A stretch of DNA of 64,000 nt from Leifsonia sp. fls2-241-R2A-40a. Lineage in GTDB: Bacteria; Actinomycetota; Actinomycetes; Actinomycetales; Microbacteriaceae. A model generated the notes under the pieces. That model saw nothing but the letters and a program-made list of their open reading frames with translations. It was not told the DNA's origin and searched no databases. The stretch is from the NCBI RefSeq assembly GCF_030209575.1, contig NZ_JARVRS010000001.1:1-64000 (forward strand), written 5' to 3'. Shown here piece after piece: positions 45,955 to 55,605 of this stretch (the first letter of the stretch is position 1; each line of letters opens with the position of its first letter). The position numbers and the translations under genes are program-made.

Positions 45955-46161
45955 GGGGCCGTCCTCTCGATCTGTGTGCCGGCGGCGGTGGATGCGGCTC
46001 CCGGGCGTGTTCGCCACTGGCGCACGGCCCGGATGCGAGCATAGGCCAATTCTCACTCGCCTCCCCGGTGCCAGCGGCTAGCGTAGATGACAAGCCTGGA
46101 GCCGAGCCCGACGGCAGCTTCACCGGACGGCCGGCTCACTTCGAGAAGTAGGGACGCGACG

Positions 46162-47511
46162 ATGGCCGACGACCAGAACGAGGAGCGGGACGACGACGAG
46201 TTCCGCGACATGCTGAACCAGTTCCTGTCGGGGAACGGCGCGTCGATCGACCCGAGCCGCCTCGCCGGCGCGGCCGGTCTGCCAAACGATCCCGCCAGCA
46301 TCCAGGCCCTGCTCGGTCAGCTGCAGAACGCGCTGATGAACCCGGGCGGCGGCATCAACTGGGACATCGCGGAGCAGCAGGCGCGCCAGCTCGCCTCCGA
46401 CGGCGGGCATGCGGTCACCCCGGCCGAGCGCGCCTCCCTCGACCAGGCCTTCCACGTCGCAGCGCTCTGGCTCGACCAGGCGACCGGTGTCGCCGGGCTC
46501 AGCGCCTCCCCCGAGCTCATCGGCCGTGCCGAGTGGGCGCGCCAGACGATGCCGCTATGGACCCAGCTGGCCGAGCCGGTGGCCCTGAGCATCTCCGACG
46601 CCCTGACGCGGGTGCTGGCCGAGCAGGCGCCGGAGGAGATGCAGGCGATGCTGCAGAACGCCGGCCAGGTCATGCGCTCCATCGGCGGCGCCCTGTTCGC
46701 CATGCAGCTCGGCCAGGTGGTCGGCCAGCTCTCGAAGGAGGTCGTCTCGGGCGGCGACATCGGCATCCCGCTGCTGCCGGACGGCGCCGCTGCACTCATC
46801 CCGCAGAACATCGCCGAGTTCGGCGACGGCCTCGACATCCCCGCCGACCAGATCCAGCTGTACCTGGCGGTGCGCGAGCTCGCGCACGCGCGCCTGTTCC
46901 GCCAGGCGAAGTGGCTGCGGCTGCAGCTGATCACCCAGATCACCGCCTTCGCCAAGGGCATCACCATCGACACCGATGCCCTGGAGTCGCTGGCGGAGAA
47001 CTTCGACCCGTCGAACCCCGACGAGCTGCGCGAAGCCATGGTCAGCGGACGGCTCATCCCGCCACGGACGGAGGAGCAGCAGGAGGCGCTCGCGCGCCTG
47101 GAGACGGTGCTCGCCCTGGTCGAGGGCTGGGTCGACGTCGTGACGGCCAACGCCACGCGGCTGCTCCCCCGCGCCGACGCCATCGCCGAGACGGTGCGCC
47201 GTCGCCGGGCGTCCGGCGGCCCGGCGGAGTCGGCGTTCTCGACGCTGGTCGGTCTCGAGCTGCGGCCGCGCCGGCTGCGCGACGCCGCGGCCATGTGGCA
47301 GGCCGTGACCGAGGCCGTCGGGATGGACGCGCGCGACGACCTCTGGTCGCACCCGGACCTCCTGCCGCAGTCCTCCGACCTCGACGACCCGTCGGCCCTG
47401 GTGGCCCGGCTCACCGCAGCCGCGACCGGCCAGTTGCCGGAGCAGGATGCGCTCGACCAGGCGATCGAGGATCTGCTGCGCGACGACCGCGACCGGCCCA
47501 CCGAAAGCTGA
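46162..47511 (+). CDS. DUF2342/TIGR03624-type zinc-dependent protease-like protein
   Basis: A 449-residue protein of an actinobacterial family annotated as zinc-dependent metalloprotease or putative hydrolase. The likely metal helix reads VRELAHARLFRQAKWLRLQL, where RELAH replaces the classic HExxH, so catalysis is uncertain. Family blocks include LAEQAPEEMQAML, VSGGDIGIPLLP, NIAEFGDGLDIP and LVEGWVDVVTANAT. ATG 46162 is preferred over an in-frame ATG at 46087, which overlaps the promoter region shared with the YlbL-type gene. No signal peptide. Confidence 0.88.
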   Translation: MADDQNEERDDDEFRDMLNQFLSGNGASIDPSRLAGAAGLPNDPASIQALLGQLQNALMNPGGGINWDIAEQQARQLASDGGHAVTPAERASLDQAFHVAALWLDQATGVAGLSASPELIGRAEWARQTMPLWTQLAEPVALSISDALTRVLAEQAPEEMQAMLQNAGQVMRSIGGALFAMQLGQVVGQLSKEVVSGGDIGIPLLPDGAAALIPQNIAEFGDGLDIPADQIQLYLAVRELAHARLFRQAKWLRLQLITQITAFAKGITIDTDALESLAENFDPSNPDELREAMVSGRLIPPRTEEQQEALARLETVLALVEGWVDVVTANATRLLPRADAIAETVRRRRASGGPAESAFSTLVGLELRPRRLRDAAAMWQAVTEAVGMDARDDLWSHPDLLPQSSDLDDPSALVARLTAAATGQLPEQDALDQAIEDLLRDDRDRPTES

Positions 47512-47611
47512 CCCGGGCCTCACCTGCTGCTCCCGCATCCACAGGCCGGCTGCTTCGGGCCGGGCTGTGGAGAAGGGCCGATCGGGCGTCGGTGTCGTGC
47601 AGGATTCCGGA

Positions 47612-48439
47612 GTGACCCTGCTTCTTGATCCCCGCATCCAGCGCGTCTGGCGTACACCGCAGAGCCTGCAGTTCGGCGTCGACCGCGCCGTGCTGGTGCT
47701 CGACTCGGTCAGCGCGGCCGAAGAACGGATGCTGGCCGCCCTCGCCGCGGGAGTGACGCACGACGGGCTCCGTCTGATCGCCAGCCGCGCGGGAGCGCCG
47801 CCCGGGGCGGTGGAGGACCTGCTCGCGCTGGTCGCGCCGGTGCTCCGGAGCGCCGAACCTCCCCTGCCTCTGCCGACGCCGCTGGTGGTGCTGGACGGCG
47901 CCGGGGCGACGGCCGCGTCCGTCGCGCGGATGCTCGCAGAAGCGGGGGCGGACGTGCTCAGCGGGCTCCGCTGGTCGGATCCGGCGGTCGAGCGGGCCGA
48001 CGCCGCGGTCATCGTCGCGTCCTACGCGGTCGCGCCGCAGCGGCACGTGCGGTGGCTGCGGCGCGATGTGCCGCACCTCGCCGTCGTGCTCAGCGACGCG
48101 GGTGTCACGGTCGGGCCGTTCGTGCATCCCGGCCGGGGGCCGTGCCTGCGGTGTCTCGACCTGCACCGGACGGATGCGGATGCGGCGTGGCCCGCGATGG
48201 CGACGCAGCTGCACTCTCTTCCGCCGCCGGGTGACGGGACGCCCACCGCGGTCGCGGCCGCAGCCCGGGCCGCCACCGCGGTCGCGGAGGTGCTCGCGCT
48301 GCCGACGGGTCGACGCGCCGACACGGGTCCGGCGCCGCCGGTCGCGGTCAGCTGGCGGCTCGAGCAGGGTGGAGCGGAGTGGGTCAGCCGGGCGTGGGAT
48401 CCGCACCCGGAGTGCGGGTGCCTTGCGCTTCCCGGGTGA
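47612..48439 (+). CDS. cyclodehydratase-like (TOMM leader-binding, ThiF-related) protein
   Basis: A 275-residue protein resembling the E1-like, peptide-leader-binding half of azoline-forming cyclodehydratases. LLDPRIQRVWRTPQSLQFGV is the family opening, then a Rossmann-like strand (LVVLDGAGATAASVARMLAE). The zinc site is CLRCLDLHRTDAD with ECGCL near the end. No YcaO partner, precursor peptide or dehydrogenase is nearby, and the ATP-binding features of ThiF are not obvious, so it may have a different role in actinobacteria. GTG start at 47612. Its 3' end overlaps the convergent helicase gene by 56 bases. Confidence 0.8.
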   Translation: MTLLLDPRIQRVWRTPQSLQFGVDRAVLVLDSVSAAEERMLAALAAGVTHDGLRLIASRAGAPPGAVEDLLALVAPVLRSAEPPLPLPTPLVVLDGAGATAASVARMLAEAGADVLSGLRWSDPAVERADAAVIVASYAVAPQRHVRWLRRDVPHLAVVLSDAGVTVGPFVHPGRGPCLRCLDLHRTDADAAWPAMATQLHSLPPPGDGTPTAVAAAARAATAVAEVLALPTGRRADTGPAPPVAVSWRLEQGGAEWVSRAWDPHPECGCLALPG

Positions 48440-50150
48440 GCGCCGGCCGCAGTTCGGCGAGGAACCGGGACGGCTGGCGCAGGGAGGGACGCCCCGGCTG
48501 GTTGCCGCGCGCCGACCAGCTGAGGCGCAGGCGCCTGCGTGCCCGGGTGATGCCGACGTAGAGCAGGCGGCGTTCCTCATCCACCTGCTCGAACGTGCCC
48601 GCGTAGCTGATCGGGACGAGCCCCTCGCTCAGGCCGACCAGGTAGACCGAGGGCCACTCGAGTCCCTTCGCCGCGTGAAGCGTCGCCAGCGTCACGGCCG
48701 ACATGGTCGGCTCGTGCTGACCCGCCTGCCGGGCGAGCAGTTCGTCGGTGAAGCCGCGCAGCGTCTGATTCGGCGGCTGCTCGTCGACCAATCCCATGAT
48801 CGCGTTGAGCGACTCCCAGCGCTCCCGGACGGCGCCGCGGGCCTCCGGAGGCTGGACGGACCAGCCGAGCGACCGCAGCACGTCGCTGACAGACTTGAAG
48901 AGCGGGTCGTCGGTCGCAGCCAGGCTGGCCGCGCGCAGCGACATGACGGCCTGCCGCACCTCGGGCAGGTCGAAGAATCGCTTCGAGCCGCGGATCTGGT
49001 AGCTGATCCCCCGGTCGCCGAGCGCCTGTTCCAGCACCGCGGACTGGACGTTCACGCGGTAGAGGATCGCGATGTGCTCGGGCCGGGCGCCCGCCGCCAG
49101 CTCGGCGGCGATCTGTTCGGCGACGGCCCGGGCCTCGGCACGGTCGTCCTCGTACGCGGCGGGCTCGGGAACGACCGCATCCGTCCCGTCCGCGTGCCCG
49201 CCCGCCTCGGCCGGGCGCAGGGTCAGCGCACCGGACCGTCCGCGCATGAGCCGGTTCGCGGTGTCGATCACCGCGGGCGTGGAGCGATAGTTCTGCTCCA
49301 GCCGCAGCACGGTCGCACCGCGATACTCCCGCTCGAACCCGAGGAGGTACTCGCTGCGGGCTCCCGCGAACGAATAGATGGTCTGGCTGGCGTCGCCGAC
49401 GACGCACAGGTCGTTGCGGGTGCCGAGCCACAGCTTCAGGAGCTGGTGCTGCAGCGGCGAGACGTCCTGGTACTCGTCCACCACGAAGAAGCGGTACTGC
49501 TCCCTCACCTGCAGCGCGACCGACGGCTCCGACTCGATCATCCCGGCGCAGGCGAGCAGCACATCCTCGAAGTCGATCTGCTTGCGCTCGTCCTTGAGGT
49601 CCTCGTAGCTCTGGAGCAGGTCGGCCACCTGCTGCTCGCTGAGCGACCCGGGAGTGGGACGGCCGGCGGCGGTGTACTGCTCGATGGTGAGGCCCGAGAC
49701 CTTGCGCCACTCGACCTCCGCCGCGACATCGCGCAGCGTGGCGGTGTCCACCTTGACGCGGAGCCGCTCGGCCGCGTGTCCGAGCACGCGGCCCTTGCCG
49801 TCCAGCACCGACGGGAGCTGGCCGCCGACCACCTGGGGCCAGAAGTAGTTGAGCTGCGCGAGCGCGGCGGAGTGGAACGTGCGGGCGGAGACGCCGCCCG
49901 CGCCCAGCTGCCGCAGGCGGCCGCGCAGCTCGGCGGCCGCGCGCGCGGTGAAAGTCAGGGCCATCACGCGGTTCGGTGCGTACGCACCGGAGGCCACTCC
50001 ATACGCGATCCGGTGCGTGATCGCGCGGGTCTTGCCCGTGCCGGCGCCGGCGAGGATGCAGACGGGGCCGAACAGCGCCTCCGCCGCCACCCGCTGCTGC
50101 GCATCCAGACCGGCCAGCAGAGCGTCCGGGCCGGACAGCGCGGTGCTCAC
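48384..50150 (-). CDS. UvrD/Rep-family ATP-dependent DNA helicase (UvrD2-like)
   Basis: A 588-residue SF1A helicase. Motif I is GAGTGKTRA, motif II is FVVDEYQDVSPLQ, motif III is VVGDASQTIYSFAG, motif IV is LEQNYRSTPAVID, and motifs V/VI are in LATLHAAKGLEWPSVY and YVGITRARRRLRLS. The 3'-to-5' polarity is that of the family. It is shorter than UvrD1 and matches UvrD2-type length without an obvious HRDC domain. GTG 50150 overlaps the NudC stop by 4 bases. Confidence 0.92.
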   Translation of the reverse strand: MSTALSGPDALLAGLDAQQRVAAEALFGPVCILAGAGTGKTRAITHRIAYGVASGAYAPNRVMALTFTARAAAELRGRLRQLGAGGVSARTFHSAALAQLNYFWPQVVGGQLPSVLDGKGRVLGHAAERLRVKVDTATLRDVAAEVEWRKVSGLTIEQYTAAGRPTPGSLSEQQVADLLQSYEDLKDERKQIDFEDVLLACAGMIESEPSVALQVREQYRFFVVDEYQDVSPLQHQLLKLWLGTRNDLCVVGDASQTIYSFAGARSEYLLGFEREYRGATVLRLEQNYRSTPAVIDTANRLMRGRSGALTLRPAEAGGHADGTDAVVPEPAAYEDDRAEARAVAEQIAAELAAGARPEHIAILYRVNVQSAVLEQALGDRGISYQIRGSKRFFDLPEVRQAVMSLRAASLAATDDPLFKSVSDVLRSLGWSVQPPEARGAVRERWESLNAIMGLVDEQPPNQTLRGFTDELLARQAGQHEPTMSAVTLATLHAAKGLEWPSVYLVGLSEGLVPISYAGTFEQVDEERRLLYVGITRARRRLRLSWSARGNQPGRPSLRQPSRFLAELRPALTREAQGTRTPGADPTPG

Positions 50151-51166
50151 GACGCGGGCGGCTCGTCGAGCGGGCCGCCGTACCAGTCCTCGATGAGGGC
50201 GCGCGCGATCGAGGAGCGCCCCGGCAGGATGATCTGCTCGCGCGCCTCCCACAGCTCCTCGCGGCTGAACCAGCGCACGTCGAGGATCTCCTCGCCGTCC
50301 GGGTCGAGTTCGTTCGCCGCCTGGTCGTGGGCGAGCCGGGCCGTCATCCCCACCATCACCGATGCGGGGAACGGCCAGGGCTGCGATCCCTTGTAGCGGG
50401 CGTCGGTGACGCGGATGCCGGCCTCCTCGAACATCTCGCGCTCCACGGCCGCCTCGAACGACTCCCCCGGCTCGACGAAGCCGGCGAGCAGCGAGTAGCG
50501 GGAGTTCTCCCACATGGCGTTGGAGCCGAGCAGCAGGCGGTCGTCGTCATCCAGCACGGTGACGATGACGGCGGGGTCGGTCCGCGGGAAGATCTCCGAG
50601 CCGTCCTCGAGGCAGCGGCGGACCCATCCCGCCTGCTCCACAACGGTCGGCGACCCGCAGCGCGGGCAGTTGGTGTGCGAGGCGTGCCAGTTCGCCATGG
50701 CGAGCGCCTCGGTGAACAGCCCGGCGTCGCGGTCGCTGAGCGCGGTCGCGACCGTGCGGAGGTTGCCCCAGCGGGCTTCGTCCGGTTCGAGCTCCTGCGC
50801 GGCGGCGTCCGTGAGCACGTGCAAGACGACGGGAGTGCCCGCGGGCTCACTGCCCGAGGCCACGGTGGTGCGGCCGAGATAGACGCGGATCAGCGCGGAC
50901 GTCACTCGGTCCACCGGCAGCAGGTCGAGCTCGGCGGGACCGGCGTCCGGAGACGACCAGCCGTCGGCCGCCGGAGTCGCCGCCTCGACGCTCGCGGGAG
51001 TCAGCAGCGCGCGACCCTTCCACAACGCCAGCACCCGCGTCGTCGGCTCCTGCCACAGCTCGTCGAACAGCGCGGGACGCGAGCGCGCCGCGTGGTCACG
51101 GTCGGTCGCGTGCCGCGACAGCGGCAGAGCGGCGAGAGGCAGGGTGGGAGTCGGGGCGGACGACAT
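50147..51166 (-). CDS. nudC: NADH/NAD+ pyrophosphatase, NudC type
   Basis: A 339-residue Nudix hydrolase that cleaves NAD(H) to NMN(H) and AMP and can remove NAD caps from RNA. A zinc ribbon is visible in NCPRCGSPTVVEQAGWVRRC, with the second pair reduced to one Cys. The Nudix box is GFVEPGESFEAAVEREMFEE followed by AGI, and the NudC-specific SQPWPFPAS motif follows. The start at ATG 51166 has GAAAGGACC upstream. It is co-translated with the helicase gene through a 4-base overlap. Confidence 0.93.
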   Translation of the reverse strand: MSSAPTPTLPLAALPLSRHATDRDHAARSRPALFDELWQEPTTRVLALWKGRALLTPASVEAATPAADGWSSPDAGPAELDLLPVDRVTSALIRVYLGRTTVASGSEPAGTPVVLHVLTDAAAQELEPDEARWGNLRTVATALSDRDAGLFTEALAMANWHASHTNCPRCGSPTVVEQAGWVRRCLEDGSEIFPRTDPAVIVTVLDDDDRLLLGSNAMWENSRYSLLAGFVEPGESFEAAVEREMFEEAGIRVTDARYKGSQPWPFPASVMVGMTARLAHDQAANELDPDGEEILDVRWFSREELWEAREQIILPGRSSIARALIEDWYGGPLDEPPAS

Positions 51167-51226
51167 CGAGGTCCTTTCGGGGCGTGGCGGACGGCCGTCG
51201 CAGGGAGGTCCAATTAGCCTAGGTGC

Positions 51227-52300
51227 ATGGCCAGATCCCACTTCACTCTAGCCGCGCTGGCCACCTCGGCCGTCCCCGACCTCGACGTCTCGGGCGCCCG
51301 CAGCTTCAGCCACGGCGGCGCAGGCGACTTCGACTCCGCGCTGCTGACGACGCGGGACGGCTCCACGGTGATCGTGCGCGTGCCCACCTCCCAGATCGCC
51401 GAGACCGAGCAGAGCGCCGACCTCGTCGCGCTCCGCGCACTGACCACCGGCATCCGCAGCCGGCTGCCTTTCGACGTGCCCCGCTACCTCGGCCAGGCGC
51501 CGGTGGCCGGGACCCGCGCTGTCGTCTACGAGTTCCTCTCCGGTGAGCACATCGCCGTCGAGGAGGTGCCGCCGGGCGACGGCCTGGCCGGCTCCATCGG
51601 GCACGCCATCGCGGCCATCCACGCTCTTCCCACGGCGTTCGTCGGGGAGGCGGGACTGCCGGTGATGTCCGCGGCCGAGTGCCTGACCGCCGCGAACTCG
51701 GTGATCGAGTCCGCCGCATCCACCGGGCTGCTGCCCACGGCGCTGCGCGACCGGTGGCGGGATGCCGCGGCCGACCACTCCATCTGGCAGTTCCAGCCGA
51801 CCGTCATCAACGGGTCGCTGACCGCCGACTCGTTCCTCGTCGATCGCGACGTCGTCACCGCTGTCCTCGGCTGGTCCGCGCTGCGGGTCGGGGATCCGGC
51901 GCGCGACCTGCACTGGCTGCTCGCCATGAACCCCGACGCGACCGACGGAGCGCTCGGAGCCTACGCATCCACCCGTCAGGTCGCGACCGACCGTCAGTTC
52001 ACGCAGCGCGCCATGCTGTACGCGGAGCTCGAGGTCGCACGCTGGCTGCTCCACGGCCGTGAGGTCCGCGACCAGTCGATCGTCGACGACGCGGTCGAGA
52101 TGCTCGACGGACTCGTGGATCGGGTGCACAGCAACTCGATGAACGCCCTGTCGACCGCGACCGGCCCGATCATGGCCGTCGGCGATGTCGAGGCCATGCT
52201 CGACCGCACCCCCGGTGACCGACCGGACGGCTACCGCCGCTCGGGCGGGATGAAGCCGGTGGCCGACGACCAGAGCGACGTCAGCTCCTCTTCGGCGTAG
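51227..52300 (+). CDS. phosphotransferase-like (APH fold) protein lacking catalytic residues
   Basis: A 357-residue protein with the aminoglycoside/macrolide phosphotransferase fold. The N-lobe has ALLTTRDGSTVIVRVPTS, and the hinge has AVVYEFLSGEHIAVEE. In active kinases the catalytic loop is HGDxxxxN and the metal motif starts with Asp; here these positions read VINGSLTADSFLVD and AVLGWSALRVGDPARDL, so both catalytic aspartates are missing. It probably binds but does not phosphorylate, or is not a kinase. ATG 51227; its end overlaps adnB by 70 bases on the other strand. Confidence 0.75.
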   Translation: MARSHFTLAALATSAVPDLDVSGARSFSHGGAGDFDSALLTTRDGSTVIVRVPTSQIAETEQSADLVALRALTTGIRSRLPFDVPRYLGQAPVAGTRAVVYEFLSGEHIAVEEVPPGDGLAGSIGHAIAAIHALPTAFVGEAGLPVMSAAECLTAANSVIESAASTGLLPTALRDRWRDAAADHSIWQFQPTVINGSLTADSFLVDRDVVTAVLGWSALRVGDPARDLHWLLAMNPDATDGALGAYASTRQVATDRQFTQRAMLYAELEVARWLLHGREVRDQSIVDDAVEMLDGLVDRVHSNSMNALSTATGPIMAVGDVEAMLDRTPGDRPDGYRRSGGMKPVADDQSDVSSSSA

Positions 52301-55300
52301 AGCCGCTCGGGCCGCACCACGCGGTCGTCGGCGACGAAGTAGAAGACGGCGTCGATGCGCTCCGGGTCGATGCCCGCGTAACGCGCGAACGCCAGCCGGT
52401 ACAGCGCCAGCTGCAGCTGCTTGCGCTCGAGGTCTTCCGCGTCGCGCGGAGCCTTCCCCGTCTTCCAGTCGACGATCTGGAAGTCGTGGGCTCCGTCTTC
52501 TGCGCGGTACACCGCATCCAGCTTGCAGACCACGACCTGGCCGGCGAGCGTGATGTGGATCTCTAGCTCGACCTCTTCCGGACGCCGGCCCGACCATTCG
52601 CTCCGGTCGAACGTCGCCTTCAGCTCCTCGAACCGCTCCGCCTCGAGCACGTCGCCCGCGAGGTCGTCGGACTCGGCGGGGTGCGCGTCGAGCTCGTCGG
52701 CGGACCCCGCCAGGGTGCCGAAACGCGCCTCGACCCAGTGGTGGAACAGCGTCCCGAGGCGGGTCTGGCGGTACGGACGCTCGGGCATGGGGCGCCGCAG
52801 CGACGCGGCGACGGAGCCCGGGTCGCTCACGTAGTCCTTGAACCGGGACGCCGGGATGCGCGCGGGCAGCTCGACCAGACCCGCTTCCTGCGACTGGCGG
52901 GTGCGCTCGGCGAGCAGGAGGTCGAGGTCGCGCGCGTACACGCCGCCGTCGGCCGGGCCGCGCTCGCGCGCCCGGCGCACGGCCTCGGCCGCCGCCTCGA
53001 CCCGGCTGCGGCGCGACCCGAGCGGCTCCAGCGGCCACATCACCGTCGCCGTGGTGAGCGCCAGCGGGTTCTCGTCGGGCTCGTCGCAGTCGGGGAACGC
53101 ATCCTCGGGCAGCAGACCGGCCTGCTGAAGTTCGAGCAGGTATGCCCCCGGTCCCCGGGGCCGCGTCTGCGTCGACCAGTACGAGCCCGAGAGCAGCAGT
53201 CGCACCCTCGCTCGGGTGACCGCGACGTAGATCAGGCGGCGCTGCTCGTCGAGGTGCCGCGCCAGGTTCTCCGCTTCGAACTCCGCGATCGAATCGTTGA
53301 CGTCCTTCTGCGACTCGGCCGTGCGCCAGGCGATGACCGGCAGCTCGGCCGAGTCTCCGCGGAACTCGTTGGGCAGCTGCCCGAACGCGAGCCAGCCCTT
53401 GCGGCTCTGCGGAGGCCCGGGGAGCTCGCCGTCGACCAGTCGCGGGACGGCCACGACGTCCCACTCCAGCCCCTTCGCGCCGTGGATGGTCAGGATCTGC
53501 ACCGTGCCCGGCTCCGGCTCCTCGCTCCGCGGCGCCAGGTTGTCGCGCTGTTCGGCTTCGGCGAGCCAGGACAGGAAGGATCCCAGGGTGGCCTGGTCGT
53601 CGGCCGCGAGGTAGGAGGCGACCTGCTCGGCGAAGGCGTCGAGGCTGGCCTGCCCCAACTGAGCGGTCTCATTCGCGGCGACCTCGATGTCGAGCAGCAG
53701 CTCCTGCTGCACCAGGGTGACCAGGTCGAGCAGGTCGAGCCCGACGCGGGAGCGGAGGTGGTCGAGCCGCCGTCCGGCGTCGCGCATCCGCTCGAGGCCC
53801 TCCGGGCTGAATCCGGCCAGCCGGCCGTGCCCGTCGGGTGCTTCGACGACGAAGTCGAGCGCATCCACAAGGGAGGCGGACTCCTCCCCCGCGACCGACC
53901 GCCTCAGGCGGTCCCGCAGCTCCGGCTCGAGCCGCTGGAAGCGGTGGTCGCGCTCGGCGAGCCACGAGGCGACGTCCCGCAGGACGGCGATGTCCTTCGC
54001 TCCGACGCGCCACTTGGCGCCCGTCAGCAGGCGGATCAGTTCGGATCCCGCGGTCGGATCGTGCATGACCCGCAGCGCGCTGACGAGGTCGGCGATCACC
54101 GGCTGCTCCAGCAGCCCGCCCAGCCCGAGCACGTGATACGGGATGCCGTGCCGCGCGAGAGCAGCGGTGAACACGTCGATCTTCTTCAGGGACCGGCACA
54201 GCATCGCCGCGCTCGGCGGTGCGCCCGTGCCATCGCGCTCGCCGAGCCGTGCGCCGAGCCAGCGCGCGACCGTCTCGGCCTCGTCGGCGACCGTCTGCTC
54301 GAACACCGCCGACAGCTCGCCGGCCACCGCGCCCGGGCGGGGCTGCAGTTTCTCCACCGGCACGGGCGAGGCGGCCGTAAGAGGCGCGACCAGCACGTTG
54401 GCCGCATCCAGCACCCGGGTCGGGTTGCGCCAGCTGGTGCTGAGCGCGTACTCGTCCGCGGAGCCGTCGGCTCCGGCGCGCTCCCCGGTGAAGTCGGCGG
54501 AGAACCGGCCCAGGTTCGCGGCGCTCGCGCCGCGCCAGCCGTAGATCGACTGGTGCGGGTCGCCGACGGCCATCACCGGCCGGCCGGCGAACAGCGTGGA
54601 GAGGAGACGCGTCTGGACGACGGAGGTGTCCTGGTACTCATCGAGCAGCACCACGCGGTAGCGGCGCCGGTAGTCGGCGACCACCTCGGGCAACCGCTCG
54701 CAGACGCTCAGGGCGAGCGCCACCTGATCGGAGTACTCGACGAAGCCGCGGCGCCGCTTCTCGTCGGCGAACGCCCGCGCGAGATCGAGCAGCGGCGGAA
54801 GGGAGCCGACCGCTTCGACCGCCGAGCGGACGCTGGCGTACACCTCCTTGATCCGGCTGTTGCCGGTCGGCAGCTCGGCGATGCGGCCGAACTGCTCGAC
54901 CATGCGTTCGACGTCGGAGGCATCGGCGACGTTCTCGCTGAGGGCCCTGCTGAGCGCGACGACCGCACTGGTCACGGCCTCGACTCCCCGGTCGAGTTCC
55001 ACCAGGCGGTCGTCGGTGCTCGTCACGACGAGCCGGCGCGCGAGCTGCCAGGCCGACGCCTCGCTCAGGACCGCCGACTCCGGCTCCCGGCCGATCAGCA
55101 GCGCGTTCTCGCGGAAGATGGCGTTGGCGAAGGCGTTGTAGGTGGCGACCTCCGGGGCTTCGAAGGGGTCGAACTCCACCTCGGTCACACCCGAGGCGAC
55201 GAGTTGCTCGATGCGCGTGCGGATGCGCCCGGCCAGCTCGCCCGCGGCCTTGCGGGTGAACGTCAGCCCGAGGATCTCGGGCACCCGGACGTGGCCGTTC

Positions 55301-55605
55301 GCGAGCAGCCAGACGACCCGGTTCGCCATGGTCTCCGTCTTGCCGCTGCCCGCACCCGCCACCACGATGGCCGGGCGCAGCGGCGCCTCGATGACCGCCT
55401 GCTGCTGGGGTGTCGGCGTCGGCAGCCCGAGGGCGTCCGCGATGGCCACCGCGCTGATGGCCCGCGCCGGGCGCCGGCGATCGTCGGAGGTCTCCGCCTC
55501 CTCCTCCGCCAGCGAGAACGCCTGCTCCACCAGGTCCAGCCCGGCCTGCTCGGTCGCCCACTCCAGGAGGCCCTCGTCGTCGACGTGCGTCGCTTCGTCG
55601 GTCAT
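52231..55605 (-). CDS. adnB: AdnB-like helicase-nuclease subunit
   Basis: A 1124-residue SF1A motor plus RecB-type nuclease that with AdnA resects double-strand breaks in actinobacteria. Motor motifs are intact: GAGSGKTETM (I), VVLLDEYQDTSVVQ (II), AVGDPHQSIYGWRG (III), LTIHGAKGLEWDVV (V) and YVAVTRARVRLL (VI). The C-terminal PD-(D/E)xK nuclease has KLDAVY and FQIVDWKTGKAP. ATG 55605 has GGAGGGGGAGC upstream and overlaps the adnA stop by 4 bases. AdnB being the active lead motor fits the intact motif II here. Confidence 0.93.
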   Translation of the reverse strand: MTDEATHVDDEGLLEWATEQAGLDLVEQAFSLAEEEAETSDDRRRPARAISAVAIADALGLPTPTPQQQAVIEAPLRPAIVVAGAGSGKTETMANRVVWLLANGHVRVPEILGLTFTRKAAGELAGRIRTRIEQLVASGVTEVEFDPFEAPEVATYNAFANAIFRENALLIGREPESAVLSEASAWQLARRLVVTSTDDRLVELDRGVEAVTSAVVALSRALSENVADASDVERMVEQFGRIAELPTGNSRIKEVYASVRSAVEAVGSLPPLLDLARAFADEKRRRGFVEYSDQVALALSVCERLPEVVADYRRRYRVVLLDEYQDTSVVQTRLLSTLFAGRPVMAVGDPHQSIYGWRGASAANLGRFSADFTGERAGADGSADEYALSTSWRNPTRVLDAANVLVAPLTAASPVPVEKLQPRPGAVAGELSAVFEQTVADEAETVARWLGARLGERDGTGAPPSAAMLCRSLKKIDVFTAALARHGIPYHVLGLGGLLEQPVIADLVSALRVMHDPTAGSELIRLLTGAKWRVGAKDIAVLRDVASWLAERDHRFQRLEPELRDRLRRSVAGEESASLVDALDFVVEAPDGHGRLAGFSPEGLERMRDAGRRLDHLRSRVGLDLLDLVTLVQQELLLDIEVAANETAQLGQASLDAFAEQVASYLAADDQATLGSFLSWLAEAEQRDNLAPRSEEPEPGTVQILTIHGAKGLEWDVVAVPRLVDGELPGPPQSRKGWLAFGQLPNEFRGDSAELPVIAWRTAESQKDVNDSIAEFEAENLARHLDEQRRLIYVAVTRARVRLLLSGSYWSTQTRPRGPGAYLLELQQAGLLPEDAFPDCDEPDENPLALTTATVMWPLEPLGSRRSRVEAAAEAVRRARERGPADGGVYARDLDLLLAERTRQSQEAGLVELPARIPASRFKDYVSDPGSVAASLRRPMPERPYRQTRLGTLFHHWVEARFGTLAGSADELDAHPAESDDLAGDVLEAERFEELKATFDRSEWSGRRPEEVELEIHITLAGQVVVCKLDAVYRAEDGAHDFQIVDWKTGKAPRDAEDLERKQLQLALYRLAFARYAGIDPERIDAVFYFVADDRVVRPERLYAEEELTSLWSSATGFIPPERR

